A stretch of 64,000 nucleotides of DNA from Halodurantibacterium daqingensis (GTDB lineage: Bacteria > Pseudomonadota > Alphaproteobacteria > Rhodobacterales > Rhodobacteraceae), in contig NZ_JBHTFQ010000002.1 in the NCBI RefSeq assembly GCF_042666235.1, positions 372,001 to 436,000 on the forward strand, written 5' to 3'. A program made the translations under genes and the position numbers. Positions 50,494-60,037 of this stretch are shown piece after piece; the first letter of the stretch is position 1, and the number at the start of each line of letters is the position of its first letter. The notes beneath the pieces were generated by a model that saw only the letters and a list, made by a program, of their open reading frames with translations, did no database searches and was not told where the DNA came from.

Positions 50494-50764
50494 TCCGCAA
50501 AGATGCGCAGGGGCCATTCGCTTCCGCTGTCGGAAAACCGACTCGCGGCCGGCAGCGGCCGCGCCCGGGGGGCAGGGAAGGGCGCGTTCTGTGCCTTGCC
50601 AGCGCACATCCGGTCAGTTCGGGCACGGAAAGGGATCGAGCAGTCTCTTACGGATGGCCTCATCCCCGCCACATGGGGCTCCGGCATACCTCCGCTCGGC
50701 TTGTCAAATTCCCGTCAGGGCGCCAGTTTTGCCAACAATTCGAAACAAATGCGAAAGCTGGGCA

Positions 50765-51913
50765 ATGGATCTTTCCTGGAGCATCCCGTCAGGCGCCGCA
50801 GCGCAGCCGGTCGCCGAACACGACGATCCGATCGCGGCGCTGATCCTCGGCCGCTCGACCGAGACGGTGCGCCTGCGCCAGCTGATTGCCCTTGTGGCGC
50901 GATCGCAGGCGCCGGTGCTCGTGCAGGGCGAAACCGGTGCGGGCAAGGAACTGGTGGCCGAGGCGCTGCACATGGCCTCGGGCCGCAAGGGCCCGCTGGT
51001 TTCCGTCAACTGCGCGGCGATTCCGGCCGAACTGCTGGAATCCGAGCTGTTCGGCTATGAGAAGGGCGCCTTCACCGGCGCCGACCGTCAGCGGCTGGGC
51101 CGGTTCGAGATGGCGCAGGGCGGCACGCTGTTTCTGGACGAAATCGGCGACATGCCGCTGGCGCTGCAATCCAAGCTGCTGCGCGCCCTGGAACGGCGGG
51201 CGATCCAGCGTCTGGGGGGCGGCGCCGACGTCCGGGTGGATTTCCGGCTGGTCACCGCCACCCATCAGGATCTGGCGCGCAAGGTCGAGCGCGGCGAGTT
51301 CCGCGCCGATCTGTTCTTCCGCCTCAATGTCTTCCCGATCGAGGTGCCGCGCCTGGCCGCGCGCCCCGGCGACATCCCCTTGCTGCTGGACATGTTCCTG
51401 GACCAGCGGCGGCGCCAGGAACCGGGGCTGCATCTGCCGGTATTCGATGCCACCGCGCATCAGGCCCTGCGGGCCTATGGCTGGCCGGGCAATGTGCGCG
51501 AGCTGCGCAATGTCGCCGAACGCGCCTGCGTGCTGTTTCCGGGGCGGGTGGTGACGGGGCGGCATGTGAAGGAGAACCTGCTCAGCCTGCGGATGCCGGA
51601 TGTGCTTGATCAGGCCGAGCGTGCGGCGCTCTGGCACGGGACCGAAGGGCTTTCGGGCACCGGGTTTGACCTCGAGGCGCTGGCCGAGGCCGCAGGCCCC
51701 GTTCCGCATCCTGAGCATTATCGCGGCGTCTTTGCCGCGCGCGAGGATGTGGATCTGCGCATTCTCCTGCGCGACATCGAGGTGGTTCTGATCGAGGCCG
51801 CGCTGGATCGCCACAACGGCCTTGTCAGCCGCGCGGCCGAGTCGCTCGGGCTGCGGCGCACGACGCTGATCGAGAAGATGAAGAAACTGATGATCACCCG
51901 CCCCGTCACCTGA
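50765..51913 (+). CDS. Sigma-54-dependent activator (FleQ-like)
   Basis: 382 residues. No receiver domain: only about 45 residues precede the AAA+ domain, which has Walker A (LVQGETGAGKE), the sigma-54 contact loop GAFTGA in YEKGAFTGADRQ, Walker B (GGTLFLDEIGDMP) and sensor II (GWPGNVRELRNVAER). A Fis-type helix-turn-helix ends the protein (GLVSRAAESLGLRRTTLIEK). This is the plan of flagellar master activators, and R. sphaeroides fla1 uses FleQ with FleT, the latter lacking the DNA-binding part; this one has it. It should activate the six sigma-54 sites listed here. rpoN is not in the window. Confidence 0.85.
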   Translation: MDLSWSIPSGAAAQPVAEHDDPIAALILGRSTETVRLRQLIALVARSQAPVLVQGETGAGKELVAEALHMASGRKGPLVSVNCAAIPAELLESELFGYEKGAFTGADRQRLGRFEMAQGGTLFLDEIGDMPLALQSKLLRALERRAIQRLGGGADVRVDFRLVTATHQDLARKVERGEFRADLFFRLNVFPIEVPRLAARPGDIPLLLDMFLDQRRRQEPGLHLPVFDATAHQALRAYGWPGNVRELRNVAERACVLFPGRVVTGRHVKENLLSLRMPDVLDQAERAALWHGTEGLSGTGFDLEALAEAAGPVPHPEHYRGVFAAREDVDLRILLRDIEVVLIEAALDRHNGLVSRAAESLGLRRTTLIEKMKKLMITRPVT

Positions 51914-52318
51914 CCGTGAGCCTCCGGCGGGGTCACCCCGAAGCCACCGCGGGTTGAACCGGATGGACCCTGACTCCGGCCATGGCGGGGTGAGGGGGCT
52001 GCGAGGGCGGGTCAGACGAGCTGCCGCGCAACGAACACCTTCGGCGCGGCAATGTGGATGGGATCGAAGCGCTGGTTGCAGATGCACAGGCCCTTCGGGG
52101 GGTCGGCCGCATGGGTGATCATGGGTGATGTGGTGCGACGACGCGATTTGCCGGCCGTGGCTGCAACAGCCCTTCTTCCCGATGTCGGCTCTGCGGCGCT
52201 GGGGGCGCCAGTGCCGAACATGACAGGAGGAGCGGGGCGGAAGGTCGCCCTGGATCTGTTCCGGCGCCCGGCGGTCCTGGGGCAGCCGGAGAGCGGCCCG
52301 CACATTGACAGAGGCGTC
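51914..52318. other. Gene-free stretch
   Basis: About 400 bp between convergent genes. A minus-strand frame ending FDPIHIAAPKVFVARQLV was considered but has no ribosome site and no recognised family. Nothing else seen apart from the hairpin at its right edge. Confidence 0.55.
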
Positions 52319-52345
52319 GGGCCCGGGCGGAGGCCGCCCGGGCCC
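52319..52345 (-). terminator. Strong hairpin after the pseudoazurin gene
   Basis: GGGCCCGGGCGG and CCGCCCGGGCCC form a perfect 12-bp stem with a 3-base loop, eight bases beyond the pseudoazurin stop. No U-tract on the minus strand. It may serve both convergent transcripts. Confidence 0.65.
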
Positions 52346-52352
52346 TTCGGGA

Positions 52353-52856
52353 TTAAACGAAGCCGCGTTCTTCCGCGATCGCCTCGATCTCGGCAAGATA
52401 TTCCTCGAAGCGGCGGGTGGTGTCGCGCCCGCGCAGGTTGGCCCCGGCTTCGCGGACCTGCTCGAGGTTGCCGGTGAAGTCGCCGACCAGGATGAAGCCG
52501 ATCATGCCCATCGTCTGATGCGGCTGGCAGATATAGCCGTAGATGCCTTCGGTTTCGAAGGTCACCTCGATCTCCTCGTTGATCCGGCCGCGGAACGGCT
52601 CGGCGCCTTCCGGGATCATGCCGTCGATCGACTGGGCGTTGTGACTGCGGCTGGCCGCCACGAACCTGACGCTATCGCCCGGCGCGACCTCCAGGATCGC
52701 GGGGCGGAACACCATCCGCTGGCTGCGGTCCTCGGGGTCGAAATCGCGCATTTCCACTTCGTGCAGCGTGTCTGCCCGGGCCGGACCGGGGCGCAGCAGG
52801 ATCGGCGCGGCCATGGCGCCACCAAGCATCAGCAGATGCGTGCGTCGGGTAATCAT
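52353..52856 (-). CDS. Pseudoazurin-type blue copper protein
   Basis: 167 residues. Twin-arginine-like signal (MITRRTHLLMLGGAMAAPIL, ending PARA). The mature domain has the type 1 copper ligands: His in ASRSHNAQSID, and Cys, His and Met in YICQPHQTMGM, spaced as in pseudoazurin. It shuttles electrons in the periplasm, often to nitrite or nitrous oxide reductase. A C-terminal helical extension (GANLRGRDTTRRFEEYLAEI) is typical. No denitrification gene lies beside it. GGAGACGAG precedes the ATG. Confidence 0.88.
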   Translation of the reverse strand: MITRRTHLLMLGGAMAAPILLRPGPARADTLHEVEMRDFDPEDRSQRMVFRPAILEVAPGDSVRFVAASRSHNAQSIDGMIPEGAEPFRGRINEEIEVTFETEGIYGYICQPHQTMGMIGFILVGDFTGNLEQVREAGANLRGRDTTRRFEEYLAEIEAIAEERGFV

Positions 52857-52985
52857 CTCGTCTCCGTCGGTTGCACTGGACCAGAGGTAGTAAGCCGCCG
52901 TCCGGGTGCCATGCGGCACGCTGTCACCCGGCGGCCCGGCGGTGGCCCTGGCCCGCCGGGGCAGGATGTCGCCGCGACGCTCGGC

Positions 52986-55433
52986 TCAGGTCGCCGGAAG
53001 GGCGCGGGGCGCGCGACCTGCGGCCATCCAGGCCAGCAACGGCCCGGCAACGAACAGCGATGAGGCCGTGGCGATCACCACCCCGGCGATCATCGGCCAG
53101 GCGAAACCCGCAACTGCCGGCCCGCCCCAGATCGCCATCGGGATCAGCGCGGCCAGCGTGGTACCCGAGGTGAAGATGCAGCGCGCCAGAACCTGGTTCA
53201 GGCTCTGGTCCACGATCTCGGCAAAGCCTGATTTCTGGACCCGCATCAGGTTCTCGCGCACGCGGTCGAACACCACGACCTTGTCGTTCACCGAATAGCC
53301 GATCAGGGTCAGCAGGGCGATGACGGTGGTCAGGTTCACCTCCCAGCCCGCCAGGGCGATGACCCCCAGGGTCTTGGTCACGTCCAGCGCAAGAACGGCA
53401 ATCGCCGAAAGCGCGAAATGCCACTCGAACCGCAGCCAGATATAGACCAGCATCGCCACCAGCGCCGCCGAAAGGGCCAGCGCTCCGGACCAGGCCAGTT
53501 CGCCGCTGATCGTCGGGCCGACAAGATCGATCTGGTCGAAGACCACATCGGGAACCAGGGCGCGCGCCGCATTCTCGAGCGCCGCCACCGTGGCCTGGGT
53601 GGCATCTCCCTGAAGCCGCAGCAGCACTTCGGATGCGGTGCCGAAGGTCTGCAGGGTGGCATCCCCCAGGTCCGCCACTGCCGTGCGCAATTCGGCAAGC
53701 GGGATCGGCTGCGAGGCGCTCAGCGTCATCTGCACGCCACCGGTGAAATCGATCCCCCACCGCGGACCCGGCCAGATCAGCGCGCCCAGCGCAAGCACCG
53801 ACAGCAGCGCCGAACCGGCCAGCGCGAGCCGCCCCCAGCGCAGGAAGGAGAACTGGCCCGGCTGCGGCACCCGGCCCAGCAGCGGCGGGATCTCCAGCCG
53901 TTTCAGCCGCCGGTGGCGCGCCCAGCCCTCCATCACGATACGCATGAGCGTGATCGCCGTGAACATCGAGATCAGGATGCCCAGCGTCATTGTGACCGAG
54001 AACCCCCGGATCGCCCCGGCCCCCAGCGTGAACAGAAGCCCCATCGCCAGAAGGGTGGTCACATTCGCATCGATGATCGTGCCCCAGGCAAGGTCATAGC
54101 CCCGGGAAAGCGCCTTCATCGCGCCGGCGCCCTTTGCGGTTTCCTCGCGGATGCGGCTGAAGATCAGCACGTTTGAATCCACGGCGATGCCAAGGCAAAG
54201 GATGATCCCGGCGATGCCAGGCAGCGTCAGCGTTGCACCGATCAGCCCCAGGACCGCCAGTGTCAGCGCAACGTTCACCCCGAGGATCGCCGAGGCGATC
54301 AGCCCCCAGGCGCCGTAGAGCGCGACCATGACCGCCACGACAAGGCCAAGCCCCACGAGGCCCGAGACAAGCCCCGCCCGGATCGAATCCGCCCCGAGCG
54401 AGGCACCGACGCTCCGCTCCTCGATGACCTCGAGCGCGGCGGGAAGCGAACCCGAGTTCAGAAGCACGGCGAGCGTCTGGCTTTCCTCGGGGGTGAAGCG
54501 GCCCGTGATCTGGCCGCTGCCGCCGTGGATGGGCTGCTGGATCACGGGCGCGGTCAGCACCTCGCCATCCAGGACGATGGCGAATTGCCGGCCGACATTG
54601 GCCGAGGTGATGCGCCCGAACTCCAGCGCGCCGGCCGTGTCGAAGCGGAAGGTGACGATCGGCTGGCCGGTCTGCTGATCGAAGCCCGATGCGGCCGAGA
54701 CGAGGTGTTCGCCCGACAGCGCCACCCGGTCTTCGACGGCGATCATCCCGCCGTCGCGGGCGGGCATCAGGCTGAAGCCGGGCCGGGCGGTGATTGCGCC
54801 CTCATCGACAAGATGAAAGCTCATCAGCGCTGTCGATCCCAGCAGCGCCCGCAACTGCGCCGGGTTTTCGACGCCGGGCAATTGCACAAGGATCCGGTCG
54901 CCCCCGACGCGGCTGATCTGCGGCTCGGCCACGCCCACCTGATCGATCCGGTGACGGATCACCTCGAGACTGCGGGCAGCGGCGTCGCTGGCAAGCCGGT
55001 CCAGTGCCGCATCGGGGATGCCGAGGCGCAGGCGTTCGCCGTCGCGCTCGATGACGAAGCGGGGCGCACTGGTGGGCGCGAGCCCCTCGGTCGCCTGCGC
55101 GCGCAGCGCCGCTGCGACGCCCTCGGAATAGGGCAGCGTGACTGCGCCTTCGGAGCGGCGAACCTGCCGCGTCTCTGCGCCCTGGCTGTCCAGCACCGCG
55201 CGGGCCCTGTCCGCGGTTTCCTCGAGCGCATGCTCGGCCAGCGCCGCCCGGTCGATCGCGAGCAACAGATGCGCCCCGCCCCGGAGGTCCAGCCCCAGCG
55301 AGACGGTATTGGCCGCAAGCACCCGCGGCAATTGGGCCCGGGTCTGTTCAGGAAGGAAATTCGGCACCGCAAGCGCGATTCCGGCAAGAAGAAGAATGGC
55401 ATAGGTCGCGAGGACCCAGAAAGGTCTGCGCAT
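52986..55433 (-). CDS. secDF: Protein translocase subunits SecD and SecF fused
   Basis: 815 residues: an intact SecD (N-terminal membrane segment, SLGLDLRGGAHLLLAIDRAA, ILCLGIAVDSNVLIFSRIRE, GAGAIRGFSVTMTLGILISM) continues in frame into SecF (RWGIDFTGGVQMTLSASQPI, LIGYSVNDKVVVFDRVRENL). Twelve membrane segments expected. SecDF uses the proton gradient to pull exported proteins across the inner membrane. Many alphaproteobacteria encode SecD and SecF separately next to yajC; here the two are fused and no yajC is present, so it could be a second copy. Confidence 0.92.
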   Translation of the reverse strand: MRRPFWVLATYAILLLAGIALAVPNFLPEQTRAQLPRVLAANTVSLGLDLRGGAHLLLAIDRAALAEHALEETADRARAVLDSQGAETRQVRRSEGAVTLPYSEGVAAALRAQATEGLAPTSAPRFVIERDGERLRLGIPDAALDRLASDAAARSLEVIRHRIDQVGVAEPQISRVGGDRILVQLPGVENPAQLRALLGSTALMSFHLVDEGAITARPGFSLMPARDGGMIAVEDRVALSGEHLVSAASGFDQQTGQPIVTFRFDTAGALEFGRITSANVGRQFAIVLDGEVLTAPVIQQPIHGGSGQITGRFTPEESQTLAVLLNSGSLPAALEVIEERSVGASLGADSIRAGLVSGLVGLGLVVAVMVALYGAWGLIASAILGVNVALTLAVLGLIGATLTLPGIAGIILCLGIAVDSNVLIFSRIREETAKGAGAMKALSRGYDLAWGTIIDANVTTLLAMGLLFTLGAGAIRGFSVTMTLGILISMFTAITLMRIVMEGWARHRRLKRLEIPPLLGRVPQPGQFSFLRWGRLALAGSALLSVLALGALIWPGPRWGIDFTGGVQMTLSASQPIPLAELRTAVADLGDATLQTFGTASEVLLRLQGDATQATVAALENAARALVPDVVFDQIDLVGPTISGELAWSGALALSAALVAMLVYIWLRFEWHFALSAIAVLALDVTKTLGVIALAGWEVNLTTVIALLTLIGYSVNDKVVVFDRVRENLMRVQKSGFAEIVDQSLNQVLARCIFTSGTTLAALIPMAIWGGPAVAGFAWPMIAGVVIATASSLFVAGPLLAWMAAGRAPRALPAT

Positions 55434-55469
55434 GGCATGTCCTTGGCAAGAGTGTCGTTCAGGGTTGCG

Positions 55470-55847
55470 TCAGGCCGCACGCCCTGGAGGACCTCGTGCC
55501 GGAGGAGATGCCGCCTGCCGCGTCAGGGCGGGCGTCGCTGCGGAGGGGCAGGAAGCAGTTGCGGCAGCATCCTGCCGACCCGGTGCCGGTGTCGCGGGCA
55601 ATTGCGCATCGTCCAGATCATCGGGGGTCGCGGCAACAGGCCGTTGCGGCGAGGGAACGACCGCCGTGACCTGCCATTGCAGATCGCGGGCGCTTTGCCG
55701 TTCGCCCGCCAGGCCCGTGGCCGCGCCCGGCAGCCATCCCGCGATCAGCAGGATCAGCGTCAGAAACAGCGCGGCAAGGTCGCCCCAGGCCGCAGCCCAC
55801 GTCGCGCGCCGCCCATGTCTGTGCCAATCGCCGCCGACGCGGGCCAT
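55470..55847 (-). CDS. Possible small single-pass membrane protein upstream of secDF
   Basis: Frame of about 125 residues beginning MARVGGDWHRHGRRATWAAA with one membrane segment (LAALFLTLILLIAGWLPGA) and a Pro/Ala-rich outside. Same direction as secDF, 36 bp before it. No ribosome site at this ATG (a GTG at 55931 is the alternative) and no recognised family, so it may be spurious. Confidence 0.35.
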   Translation of the reverse strand: MARVGGDWHRHGRRATWAAAWGDLAALFLTLILLIAGWLPGAATGLAGERQSARDLQWQVTAVVPSPQRPVAATPDDLDDAQLPATPAPGRQDAAATASCPSAATPALTRQAASPPARGPPGRAA

Positions 55848-55931
55848 CGGTCGGCCGCGGCTGGAAGGCGATGAACGGGTTGGCGGCAAGGGCACGGCTG
55901 GACAATCCGAACGGCTTCGGGGCGAAGCCAC

Positions 55932-56588
55932 AGCAGTCGTGAGGCTACCATAACCATATAGCCCGCCCCCTGCCGGGAAACAATGAAGCTGAAGAAGCTT
56001 TCACGGGCGGCGGATGCGCGGGCGTCAGCGCCGCCGGCCTCACCTGCATCCGCGCTCTGCCCCGGGGCAAAGCGCGGTCCGGCTGGCGTTGCTGCCCGCC
56101 GGGGCTGGACCGTCACGCCAAGGGCAGCGGTAAACCCTCGCCCGGGGGCGGCCGGGACCCGCCGCAGGCAGTGCGCGTTACGGAGCGTCAAGCCCGCTTC
56201 CCGCCCGAGGGGCCGACCGCGCCACGCCGGCCCGGGCGACAGCCGGGGGCGCCCCCGCCGCGCCTCGGCAGGCTTTCGCGCCCTCGGCAGGTTCTCGCGC
56301 GCGGGGGGACGGGCGCGCGGCCGGACGGGCGCGCGGGGGGACGGGCGCGCGGGGGGACGGGCGCAGGGCGGGACGGGCCGTGGCACCCTGCCGCTGCCGT
56401 GGCAGCCGCCGAAACAGGAGAGACCCGCCTGCCGAAGTCGAAGCGGCTGCCGGTATCGGTCCAGCAGACCCGCCGCCGCGTGCGATTGCGCCCTCCTTCC
56501 AGCCTCTGCCGCAGCGGGTGGCGTTGGCTTTTCCGTTCAGGCTTTTGTAAGACGGCCGTGCACGATGAGGCTGCAACAGGAGAAAGCA
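55932..56588. other. Gene-free GC-rich spacer
   Basis: About 650 bp without a supportable gene. It holds the 16-bp tandem array listed next; its last 60 bases, which are less GC-rich, probably contain the promoter of the SH3-domain gene, without a clear hexamer pair. Confidence 0.55.
56303..56380. repeat. 16-bp tandem repeat, nearly five copies
   Basis: Units based on GGGGGGACGGGCGCGC start at 56303, 56319 (GGCC variant), 56335, 56351 and 56367 (partial). G-runs of six bases recur every 16 bp, so the plus strand could form G-quadruplexes. Noncoding. Confidence 0.85.
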
Positions 56589-56891
56589 ATGCGCAAAACC
56601 ATCCTCGCCGCGCTGGCGGTCGTTGTGCTGAGTGTTTCTGCCGGCACCGGTCCGGCTGCGGCAGCCTCGCCCGGGCGCTACGAGGTCCATGGGGTCGAAG
56701 GCGACGACATGCTGAAGATGCGCGAGGGGCCCGGTACCGGCTATGTCGTCATCGTCGGCCTGCCGAACGGCGCGGTCGTTCGCGTTCACAGCTGTCAGCA
56801 GACCGGCAGCACCCGCTGGTGCAGCGTGACGCTGGAACGGGCCCGCAGCCTGAGGGGCTATGTCTCGGCCGCCTATCTGCGCCGCATGTGA
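56589..56891 (+). CDS. Exported SH3-domain protein
   Basis: 100 residues. Signal peptide (TILAALAVVVLSVSAGTGPA, AAA), then one bacterial SH3 domain: DMLKMREGPGTGYVVIVGLP, NGAVVRVHSC, TRWCSVTLE and LRGYVSAAYLRRM, with two Cys that could pair. Such domains bind peptidoglycan or cell-wall peptides in the periplasm. CAGGAG lies seven bases before the ATG at 56589. Isolated gene. Confidence 0.8.
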   Translation: MRKTILAALAVVVLSVSAGTGPAAAASPGRYEVHGVEGDDMLKMREGPGTGYVVIVGLPNGAVVRVHSCQQTGSTRWCSVTLERARSLRGYVSAAYLRRM

Positions 56892-57328
56892 GATCAAGCC
56901 CTGCCGCCGCGGCCGCCCGCCGTCGCCGTCCATCCTCCGCGTGTGCGAGCAGAGGGCCGTGGCGGGACGGATTCCGGCCCGGCCACCAAGAGGACCCGCG
57001 CGCGCGCCCCGGGCCGGCATGAACAGGGGGCGCTGGTGGCAGGCCGAAGGCCGATGTTGGCCGTCCTGACCATGCCGATCAGGTGGCGCTGTCTCTGCCG
57101 CTCCGGCTCTGGCGTCCCTGGCGGGTGCCGGCAGGGACGCCCGGGCGGTGCGGGCGCAACAGGTCTGACGGGCTGCGGCCTCCGGGGCGGCCGCTTTCCC
57201 GCGTGCGCCGGACCGGCGGAAGCTGCGCCGCTGCATGACCCTGGGGAAGTTCGCGCCAGAGTTCAAAGCCTGATGACAAACGCGCAAAATCGATCCTAAT
57301 GGCTGCAGGCATTATCCTGAGGTGTTCC
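56892..57328. other. Gene-free stretch
   Basis: 437 bp without a supportable gene. The last 60 bases are AT-richer and precede the three-gene signalling module, so its promoter is probably there; no defined site recognised. Confidence 0.5.
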
Positions 57329-57886
57329 ATGGCAGATATCTTCACCCAAGGCGCTGCCGGCTGCACGCCCGGCGGCGTCGAAACCGCCGATATCGATCTT
57401 GAACGCGACCTGTTCCTGCGATCGCTCCTGCGCGAGCTTGCCGGCACGCTTGAAAAGGTCGTGGGCCTCTCCGAGGCCTCGGGCTATATCAGCGTTGTCG
57501 GCGGCACGATCGGGGAACAGATCGACACATCCTATCGCCGCGCGCTGGCCGTGGACCGGCTGACAAAGGCCCAGGTCCGCGATGTGCTTGTGGATCTGAA
57601 ACGCCGCATCCAGGGCGATTTCTACGTCATCGAGGAACGCGAGGATTGCATCATCCTCGGGAACCGGACCTGTCCGTTCGGCGCCTTCGTCGAGGGCCGT
57701 CCTTCGCTCTGCATGATGACATCGAACGTCTTCGGCGCGATCACCGCCCAGAACCTCGGGTATGCGCGCGTCGAGATCGATGCCGCAATCGCACGCGGGA
57801 ACACGGAGTGCCGGATTCTTGTTCATCTTCGACCGTCGGAGCCGGTCGAACCGAACGCGCGGGAATATTTCCGGATGGAAGAATGA
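57329..57886 (+). CDS. Methanogen-output-domain-1 (MOD1) type regulator/sensor
   Basis: 185 residues. The C-terminal half carries four Cys in CIILGNRTCPFGAFVEGRPS, then LCMMTSNVFGAI and GNTECRILVHL, the layout of methanogen output domain 1 proteins. The Cys set could bind a metal or sense redox state (inference). It leads a module with overlapping genes for a histidine kinase and a response regulator. The ATG at 57329 has TGAGG six bases upstream; a start at 57299 is less supported. Confidence 0.75.
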   Translation: MADIFTQGAAGCTPGGVETADIDLERDLFLRSLLRELAGTLEKVVGLSEASGYISVVGGTIGEQIDTSYRRALAVDRLTKAQVRDVLVDLKRRIQGDFYVIEEREDCIILGNRTCPFGAFVEGRPSLCMMTSNVFGAITAQNLGYARVEIDAAIARGNTECRILVHLRPSEPVEPNAREYFRMEE

Positions 57887-58932
57887 CAGGATCCGCAAGT
57901 CACGAGGGCATCGGCCTTGATCTGGAGTTTCTTTCCGAACCGGCCCTGATCGTCACCGTGGCAGGAGAGGTGCTGGGCGCCAACTCCTCGGCGCGTCGGC
58001 TTTTCGCCCCTGCGACGGAGATCCCAAGCCTGTTCACGCTGCTGGAGGAGAGCGAAGAGGAGGTTCGTTCCTATCTGCGCCGCGCCAGCGGGTCCACCAC
58101 CTCGCTGGTCGGGGCGATGACGGTGGTGGCTGCGGGCGGTGCGCCGACGCGGTTTCGCACGCTCGCGGCGCGGCTGCGCGCCCGGAATGGCCTCGGCGCG
58201 GCTCTGATCCTGCGGCTGCTTTCGGTTCATGACGATCAGTTCAGCATCCTCAACCGGCGCATCCGTGAAGTGGACCAGCAGTTGCGCCAGCGCCTGAAGG
58301 AAAACGCCCTGCTTCAGGAGGCGCTGGCAGACAACCGCGTTCTGGTGCGCGAACTTCAGCATCGGGTGAAGAACAACGTCCAGCAGATGCTGTCGCTGAT
58401 CAGGATGTCGGGCGCGAAGGATCCGTCCCCCGGCGTGGCCGAGGTGATTGCGACCGCATCACGCCGGCTTCAGGCCATGGCCGCCATCCAGGAGGCGCTG
58501 TATCAGAATGCCGGCGCAAGCACGGTCTCGGCCGCCGATTTTCTGGGACAGGTCGTGGAGGGGGCCGCGCTGAGCTGCGGAGCGGCCGACCGGGTGCAGA
58601 GCGCCATTCCCGATGTTCCGATGACGGCGGAGAAGGCGCATTGCCTCGCGCTGATCGCCAATGAGCTGGTGACCAACGCCTGCAAGCACGGACTGAACGG
58701 CGCGGTCGGCGGGATCCGGGTAAGCCTTGCGCCCGAGGGGGCGGGCCTGCGGCTGGATGTTCAGGATGATGGCCCGGGCTTTGAGGAGGGAACCACGGCG
58801 CGCTCCTCGGGTTTGACGCTGGTACGCGCGCTGTGTCGGCAGATCGGGGCGCGGCTGGAGATCGTGAACGAGCAGGGTGCCAGGTGTTCAGTCCATTTTC
58901 AGTCGGGTCTTTCCGCGCCGGAGCGTCAATGA
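57883..58932 (+). CDS. HisKA_2/HWE-type sensor histidine kinase
   Basis: 349 residues, no membrane segment. An N-terminal PAS-like part (LDLEFLSEPALIVTVAGEVL) precedes the phosphorylation motif LVRELQHRVKNNVQQMLSLI with its His, and an ATPase domain with ALIANELVTNACKHG and VQDDGPGF. This architecture is typical of soluble HWE/HisKA_2 kinases in alphaproteobacteria, including the general stress pathway. The ATG overlaps the MOD1 gene stop and the end overlaps the regulator start. Confidence 0.88.
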   Translation: MTGSASHEGIGLDLEFLSEPALIVTVAGEVLGANSSARRLFAPATEIPSLFTLLEESEEEVRSYLRRASGSTTSLVGAMTVVAAGGAPTRFRTLAARLRARNGLGAALILRLLSVHDDQFSILNRRIREVDQQLRQRLKENALLQEALADNRVLVRELQHRVKNNVQQMLSLIRMSGAKDPSPGVAEVIATASRRLQAMAAIQEALYQNAGASTVSAADFLGQVVEGAALSCGAADRVQSAIPDVPMTAEKAHCLALIANELVTNACKHGLNGAVGGIRVSLAPEGAGLRLDVQDDGPGFEEGTTARSSGLTLVRALCRQIGARLEIVNEQGARCSVHFQSGLSAPERQ

Positions 58933-59495
58933 TGCGACCGGGGCACATCGCTCGCCCGTCGAGAGAGGCGCCCGTCACCGGGGTGGCGGATCTGTCCGGG
59001 ACGGGGCAGAGTGATCCCGGCGGCCCGCTGCCGCCGCCTTCCGCGCGCCCGATCAACCTGGCCCCGGGCGATGAATCGGGTCCGCTCGTCGCGCAACCTG
59101 CCGCGCTCCCTGACCCGGAAAGGGCGCCGCGACCTGCCGTCCGGGTGCTGGTGGTCGAGGACGAGGCCATCATCGCCATGGAACTGGAGATGATGCTTGA
59201 GGAGCTGGGCCACGAGGTGGTGGGCGTTGCCATGTCGGCGTCCGAGGCGATCGGGCTGGCTGAACAGCACCGGCCCGACTGCGTGACCATGGACATCAGC
59301 ATCAAGGGCGCGGCAGATGGCGTCAGCGCCGCCACGCAGCTTTACGAAGCCTATGGCATTCGCGCGGTCTTCGTCTCGGCCTATGGAAATGCCGAGACGC
59401 GCGAACGCGCCGCAGCGGCTCATCCTCTGGGCTGGCTGAAGAAGCCGCTGATGATCGACGAACTCCGGTCGGTGCTGGAGCAGATCGCGCTGTAG
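58929..59495 (+). CDS. Single-domain response regulator with N-terminal extension
   Basis: 188 residues. About 75 Pro-rich residues precede a receiver: VRVLVVEDEAIIAMELEMML with the acidic pair, CVTMDISIKGAADGV with the phospho-acceptor Asp, FVSAYGN and LKKPLMIDEL with the Lys. The FATGYGD-like FVSAYGNAET variant is common in regulators paired with HWE kinases. No output domain, so it acts by protein contact. ATG overlaps the kinase stop. End of the operon. Confidence 0.88.
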   Translation: MMRPGHIARPSREAPVTGVADLSGTGQSDPGGPLPPPSARPINLAPGDESGPLVAQPAALPDPERAPRPAVRVLVVEDEAIIAMELEMMLEELGHEVVGVAMSASEAIGLAEQHRPDCVTMDISIKGAADGVSAATQLYEAYGIRAVFVSAYGNAETRERAAAAHPLGWLKKPLMIDELRSVLEQIAL

Positions 59496-60037
59496 ATGGT
59501 GCGGCATCGGAGGAAGGCTGCCGCAGACGCGCGCTGCGGAGCCGTCACGGCATCCCCCGGGTCCGGCAGGTGCTGATGCGCTGGCCGCCGGGCGCGCCGC
59601 AGGCCTGTTCCGGGGCCGGCCGGTCGGCTCGCCTGCTTGCGCGGCCGTGCCGGCAAGGCTCGTGGGCGACGCCAGTCTGAAGGAAAGGTCCACGTGCGCC
59701 GTCCGGCGAGCCGCCTTCCCCTGGCGCTGCCGCGCCCCCGTCGTGGCACGAACTCGGGGCGGCGGCCCTCGGGCGGCAAGGGTGCCGGATCGCCCGATCT
59801 TCCGATCCCGCTTTCGACCTGTCCCGTCCGGCGGCCCGGCCGAGCGGAGGGAGCACAGAGGGCCACGCGCGCGTCCTTGGCACGGGGCCGGTTTCGGGGC
59901 CAGGATCGCGGCCCGGCCGAGGCGCGGCCCCGGAGCGACCGGCGGAAACGGGTCGCGAATTGCGTTCCAAGCCTTGACCTTGGCCGGACGAGCCGCCTTA
60001 TTCCCTAGGACCACATCTAGCGCGAGAGGAACACGCG
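59496..60037. other. Gene-free stretch upstream of sodB
   Basis: 542 bp without a supportable gene; frames on both strands are GC-driven. The sodB promoter should lie in the last 100 bases, where TTGACC occurs at about 59976, but a matching -10 was not clear. Confidence 0.5.

Noticed and set aside
52012..52305. Minus-strand frame ending FDPIHIAAPKVFVARQLV
   Set aside because: Some protein-like character at its end, but no ribosome site and no family recognised; left unannotated.
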